Of a stretch of DNA of 64,000 nt, positions 61,301 to 64,000 are shown piece after piece. The notes beneath the pieces are model-generated. The model saw only the letters and a program-made list of their open reading frames with translations, did not search any database and was not told the DNA's origin. The translations under genes were made by a program, and so were the position numbers. Each line of letters starts with the position of its first letter. Within the stretch, counting starts at the first letter, position 1. This DNA comes from Liolophura sinensis. Lineage: Eukaryota > Mollusca > Polyplacophora > Chitonida > Chitonidae. The stretch spans positions 24,345,265-24,409,264 of the forward strand of contig NC_088303.1 in NCBI RefSeq assembly GCF_032854445.1, read 5' to 3'.

Positions 61301-62004
61301 ATTACGGCAGAAAGGTAATGGACTTTTGATCGGTCATGTTGGAAGATCGATCTAGGTAGGAGAAACCTACGACCATGCGCAAATTGCTGGCAGACCTTCC
61401 CATGTATTACCGGGGACGTTCAATGAATAAGCCAAGTCGGCATTTCAGGATCGAGTCGCGCGAGCTCAAGCAGATATTGATGACACAGGGTCGGGGCTAC
61501 TGCAAACTAATGCAGCTAAAAGGTGAGATTTTACGGCACTTGACAGGTTAAATATGTATCTCACGACTCCTGAATTGTCGACTCGCCTTATTGGCTTCAC
61601 TCTACCATGTGACAGCAACCTAGTTTTTACTTTTCACATGCAGTACATTGCCTGCAGAGCCTTGGCGTAAACCAAATTATGCATGAGTGGTACCAGGTTA
61701 GCAAACTGAAGATAGATGACAATGACTGAGACTGTGACAGTGTAACTGTAACAAAAGAACTCCGTATCTGCATGTCACTTTTCGGACTGACAGTGGCAGT
61801 CTGGCGCCGGCTACTGTCAACCATTTCAAACAAACAATTTTTACTGCCAAAGAACGATCTGTGTTGTAAAACATCCAGACATCGATGCTATACCTCCTCA
61901 TCGTCCAGAGCATCAAGAGCACTTCTAATCTCCTCAAGATCTGTCAAATTTTCCACATTTTCTAATATTGTAGGAGACGTGGCAAGTTTTGTGGAGGCCG
62001 CCAT
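43351..62004 (-). CDS. COG4: Conserved oligomeric Golgi complex subunit 4, 21 exons, with phase breaks in the middle
   Basis: Lobe A subunit of the COG tether, acting in retrograde intra-Golgi vesicle docking. Exons: 61894-62004, 58687-58769, 58154-58268, 57283-57457, 56805-56998, 55992-56148, 55399-55506, 54631-54674, 53970-54067, 53557-53599 (donor uncertain), 53279-53396, 51223-51308, 50206-50431, 49823-49885, 48976-49032, 48417-48563, 47580-47663, 45555-45656, 44865-44993, 43885-43976, 43351-43393. Start [11 protein letters not shown]; diagnostic blocks are [91 protein letters not shown] and the end SEDIKRLKL. Expected length is about 760 aa (human 785). As written, exon 7 reaches a TGA at 55406-55408 after about 311 codons, because one base too many lies just before it. 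Exon 9 also has one extra base, and exon 11 a compensating pair. The ends are intact, so I favour local sequence error over a dead gene. Confidence 0.95.
45712..46512. repeat. Minisatellite, 18-bp unit with a higher-order ctgcag spacer, ~44 copies
   Basis: The unit is ataatgtacatctacatg. Every two to five units a ctgcaga insert appears, giving a higher-order pattern. The unit is partly self-complementary (atgtacat), and the period is six codons, which leaves frames open on both strands (HVDVHY-type peptides on minus). COG4 intron between exons 17 and 18, about 55 nt from the exon 18 acceptor. Confidence 0.95.
47393..47490 (-). mobile_element. Truncated Nin-DC-like SINE
   Basis: atttatttatttgattggtg, catactcaagaatatttgac, aacattatggttggaggaca; then similarity is lost. 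COG4 intron next to exon 17. Confidence 0.75.
48020..48430. repeat. Minisatellite, ~19-bp unit, copies of the COG4 exon 16 donor junction
   Basis: Units on plus read caaacctcagttatgttta (variants ccccagtaacattgg, accccaattatg). The right-most unit lies across the boundary of exon 16 (48417-48563). On minus it reads AACATAACTGAG (exon end, NITE) followed by GTTTGT (donor). The same junction recurs several times at 48216-48416 and, more diverged, at 48020-48090. A non-repeat stretch (48091-48215) separates the two blocks. Confidence 0.85.
49388..49640 (+). mobile_element. Nin-DC-like SINE, plus orientation
   Basis: Head segment (caatgaccccgcagcctctc, then the B-box-like gagttccaattc), body (cttcggttgtacgtgggaag) and tail (aaacctccattaaataaaaa). 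COG4 intron between exons 14 and 15, antisense to the gene. Confidence 0.85.
50563..50805 (+). mobile_element. Nin-DC-like SINE, plus orientation
   Basis: Head begins ggtgcctccatggccaatgg and continues cacggcacaatgattcagga. Body has cctgcggatcgtcgtgggtt and tail aaaacaccaattaaatgagt. COG4 intron between exons 12 and 13, antisense to the gene. Confidence 0.88.
51563..51640 (-). mobile_element. Nin-DC-like SINE tail fragment
   Basis: Tail tttatttgattggtgtattt, then gccgtactcataaagatttc and acttacacaacagc. No body beyond this. COG4 intron between exons 11 and 12. Confidence 0.7.
52785..53110. repeat. Minisatellite, ~70-bp unit, 4-5 copies
   Basis: Near-identical units containing cataccttagact-like blocks (ccatactttagactagagag) and aaacaaaaagcttaaccttc. 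COG4 intron between exons 11 and 12, ending about 170 nt before exon 11. The first copies near 52785 are more diverged. Confidence 0.9.
54447..54545 (+). mobile_element. Truncated Nin-DC-like SINE, plus orientation
   Basis: Starts within the body at ccggtttcctcctaccataa and runs through gtgaaatattcttgagtagt to a tail of aaataaataaataaatc. No head. COG4 intron between exons 8 and 9. Confidence 0.85.
55250..55318 (-). mobile_element. Fragment of another dispersed repeat
   Basis: gattgattgatcgattatgg, then cttaacgcaac and ctcagccatattg. Resembles the piece near 13395-13440 (tgattatgcttaacgtcac). Too short for a family call. Confidence 0.4.
59742..60107 (-). mobile_element. tRNA-derived SINE, second family, near full length
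   Basis: Reverse copy of the family at 12245-12705, without the internal duplication. On minus the head reads GACAGCACAGTTGGTAGAGC (A box) and GGATCAATCCTGGG (B-box region), the body has ggctcgggtggggcggctta, and the tail ends in cactcactcactcac at the 59742 side. It lies in COG4 intron 1. Confidence 0.9.
61222..61410 (-). mobile_element. Diverged Nin-DC-like SINE fragment
   Basis: tatttatttacctcaagttt, tacgcagcactaaaaaacat, then after a (TA)n: gacagaccttcccatgta-like blocks (gctggcagaccttcccatgt). The middle is replaced by unrelated sequence. COG4 intron 1. Confidence 0.6.
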
Positions 62005-62179
62005 GTTGCTTACATCTCGTTCACAGCGTCACCTGGTGGTAGCGTGTGGGTGACGCCATCTTTGACCGGCCAGAGGCTCATGGGATAAAGACTTGTGTGC
62101 ACCATGATGAATTGTCGTGTTGCGGACTGGTAAGATGAAATCCGCTGTAATCCACCTTCCCGAACAAAGAGTATCTTAC

Positions 62180-62358
62180 CTTAGTTTGTTGCAAAGCACT
62201 GAAAAACGACTGTTCAATATCCCAGTCGTTATTTTTGAAACAGGTGATGTCGATACTGGCCATTAGTTCAGGAGTTGATGCTCTCTGGACCAAGCTGATC
62301 ATTGTGTTGGACTTTCTCAGATCTCTGCTATTTTCATATTCATTGGTAATTGTCGGAT
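62180..62358 (-). CDS. Orphan exon-like frame, 59 codons, gene unknown
   Basis: Bounded by a good acceptor (attccag at 62359-62365 on minus) and a good donor (AAG then GTAAGA, 62180/62179), with phase 2 in and 0 out. The peptide has ordinary globular composition: LRKSNTMISLVQRASTPELM and CFKNNDWDIEQSFFSALQQ. The NNDWDIE stretch recalls UBA/CUE-like helices, but that is only a resemblance. It lies 176 nt upstream of the COG4 start codon and in the same direction. No downstream partner exon is evident before COG4. It may belong to an overlapping minus-strand gene or an alternative 5' exon. Confidence 0.35.
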
Positions 62359-63300
62359 CTGGAATGTTAAAAGAAAGAAGTAATGTTGACTGATTACTTC
62401 CACATAAATTCACTTTCACAGTTCACGAATGACCTTTCACAAGGTTGATGAATGAGCTTGAAGCGATGTACAGCACGTGATATTCAAACGTGGGAACAGC
62501 GTGAAGCACCAACCTTTCAACGCTCTTCAATTTTTGTTCTGAAATGATATGCTGTTAGGGCTACAGGTTTAATATAACCCAATCACCAAGGCCCTTGCAA
62601 TTTGCTAGTCAACTATACACATCTGTTACGATGGTTACTGAACCAAGGTACGTATCATGACAAATGCTACCCAGTTCAAAGGAGGAGGTTCATCCCCGCA
62701 CGATTCAATTTAGGCCTGGTGTCGCAACGACTGCGCTATGCGTGAATCAGAAATACTGGGGAAGTGTTCACTAATCATTTTTTCCCCTCTTCACTGCTGA
62801 AACTCACTAGAAACGAAATATCTCCCAAGTGTTCACCTGAACGGATCACTGGGCACCATGTTGTCATCACAACTCTGGTTTCGTTTTTGGGGAGTCACAT
62901 TGGCATTGTGGGGAAAATATGGAAAGGGTTGGGCTTCCCCAATGCTTCTACTTTACGCAGGCCGCTTGTGTAGCGAGGCGTGGCCTAAATTGAAACTTCC
63001 AGCTTTGAACCAGGTGACATTTATGATGGTATGCACGTTAGTTCAGTGACCATTAGAGCAGTTGCAGCTACAAGTCATCAAGATCACTTTTCATAAGGGG
63101 AAAAACTTGTGCAACATAGAAAGCAATGCTACTCAAATAGTGTTGGAATTCTCAACATGCCTCTTTTGTCTGCAGATGTTCATTCACATCCACTGCCTCA
63201 GCAGTAAAAATATACATAAAACTATCCTTAATTGCCTCTCCACACAAAGACACCAATATTCACACAGTTCCAACTCCCCGAATTAACACAAATACATAAC

Positions 63301-63485
63301 CTTCGTCTTGTGGACAGAATATCTGTAGATGTAAACAACACGTAGTAGATCCATGATGATTTGGTGGAAAGATTTATCAGTGATAAATCCTGGGTAGTAG
63401 GAGTACCTCTCCAATGATGAAACCCAATTTGTCAGTTCTGCTACTGAGTGGTAGTGATGAGTTCGATTTCCTGAGGAGAGTTCAT
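63301..63485 (-). CDS. Second possible orphan exon, minus strand
   Basis: Open frame after a pyrimidine-rich acceptor (gtctttcttcag, about 63486-63497 on minus), with content such as AELTNWVSSLERYSYYPGF and FHQIIMDLLRVVYIYRYS, ending near a weak donor (AAG then GTTATG). The phase does not join directly to the frame at 62180-62358, so another exon would be needed. No family recognised; it may be chance. Confidence 0.18.
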
Positions 63486-64000
63486 ACTGAAGAAAGACAT
63501 GGCTGGCTACGTCAAATGTGTCGTATACATGGGTTTAGACTTTTTTGTAGATAGACCATAGAGCTGTGGGAGCAAGGTTTTCCACTTCACTGACACAAAC
63601 CATCTGTATCAGTCATTTGTTTCAATAAAATAACTTTCATTACTTTTCTCATTAAGAATTCAGCTTTCTGTTGGTAGTAAATACAAGGCTAATTTAACTG
63701 CATTTCACACCCGAATCTCATGATTTGTATGCAATGACGGTCGACAGATGGCGGATTTGAAACTTCCACTGGCAAGGCACTAAACATGCCCACACACATT
63801 GACTACTTGATTCTGATTGGCTACCTGAAATACTACACCTTGAACCACATCAGCATTGAAAAACAAGGCCTCACAGAATGGACGGACTGCTTTTTTATGA
63901 CCTGGTATGTTAATACTGGTACTAATTTTTTTCAAATATTTCTCAGAATGCAGAAACTGGTAGTTTCAAGAAACAGTTAAGCAGACCAGCCCTTCGCCTA

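Larger units (their letters stand above)
62005..64000. other. Upstream of COG4: flank with orphan exon-like frames
   Basis: Apart from the two candidate minus-strand exons listed separately, nothing recognised. A plus-strand frame from ATG 63786 (MPTHIDYLILIGYLKYY) is open for 64 codons but has no family resemblance. Confidence 0.4.

Noticed and set aside
63786-63980. 64-codon plus-strand frame from ATG
   Set aside because: Possible first exon, but its apparent donor does not join in frame to the nearest acceptor and no family is recognised.
1-64000. LTR retroelements, Polintons or other virus-like elements, and toxin genes
   Set aside because: I saw no reverse transcriptase, integrase, capsid or envelope-like frames and no paired long terminal repeats.

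Overview
The window is animal nuclear DNA: multi-exon genes with GT-AG introns, many tRNA-derived SINEs and many minisatellites. It carries about 18 recognisable copies or pieces of a SINE whose 3' part resembles the Nin-DC type, plus a second tRNA-SINE ending in an (ACTC)n-type tail. From memory, this combination is typical of molluscs and related lophotrochozoans. I call it a probable mollusc or other lophotrochozoan and cannot name the species. I see no LTR element, retrovirus-like element, Polinton or toxin gene.

Layout. (1) 1061-10909, plus strand: the last 14 exons of a transglutaminase with Cys-His-Asp triad; its 5' end lies outside the window or is not recognisable. (2) 10910-18322: intergenic, with a tRNA-SINE carrying an internal duplication, an unexplained 366-nt open frame and two minisatellites. 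(3) 18323-34601, minus strand: a complete 18-exon SAC1-type phosphoinositide phosphatase (SACM1L, 590 aa). (4) 34602-38779: intergenic, SINE-rich, with a possible small membrane-protein frame. (5) 38780-41329, minus strand: an uninterrupted 849-aa protein with an AT-hook and ten C2H2 zinc fingers. (6) 43351-62004, minus strand: a 21-exon COG4 gene (conserved oligomeric Golgi complex subunit 4). Its middle exons contain reading-phase breaks, while both ends are clean. (7) 62005-64000: one or two orphan exon-like frames on the minus strand.

Exon boundaries were derived by hand by joining splice sites so that phase and family similarity agree. SACM1L and transglutaminase join without any phase conflict. 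COG4 does not.

The genes are not an operon or pathway unit. SACM1L (ER/Golgi PI4P turnover) and COG4 (retrograde Golgi tethering) both serve the secretory pathway, but I read their proximity as chance. The most unusual structural signal is that several minisatellites contain or abut splice junctions: SACM1L exons 12 and 16 (acceptors), SACM1L exon 6 (array abuts the acceptor) and COG4 exon 16 (donor). In three of these the repeat unit spans the exon-intron boundary, so each array holds many decoy splice sites.
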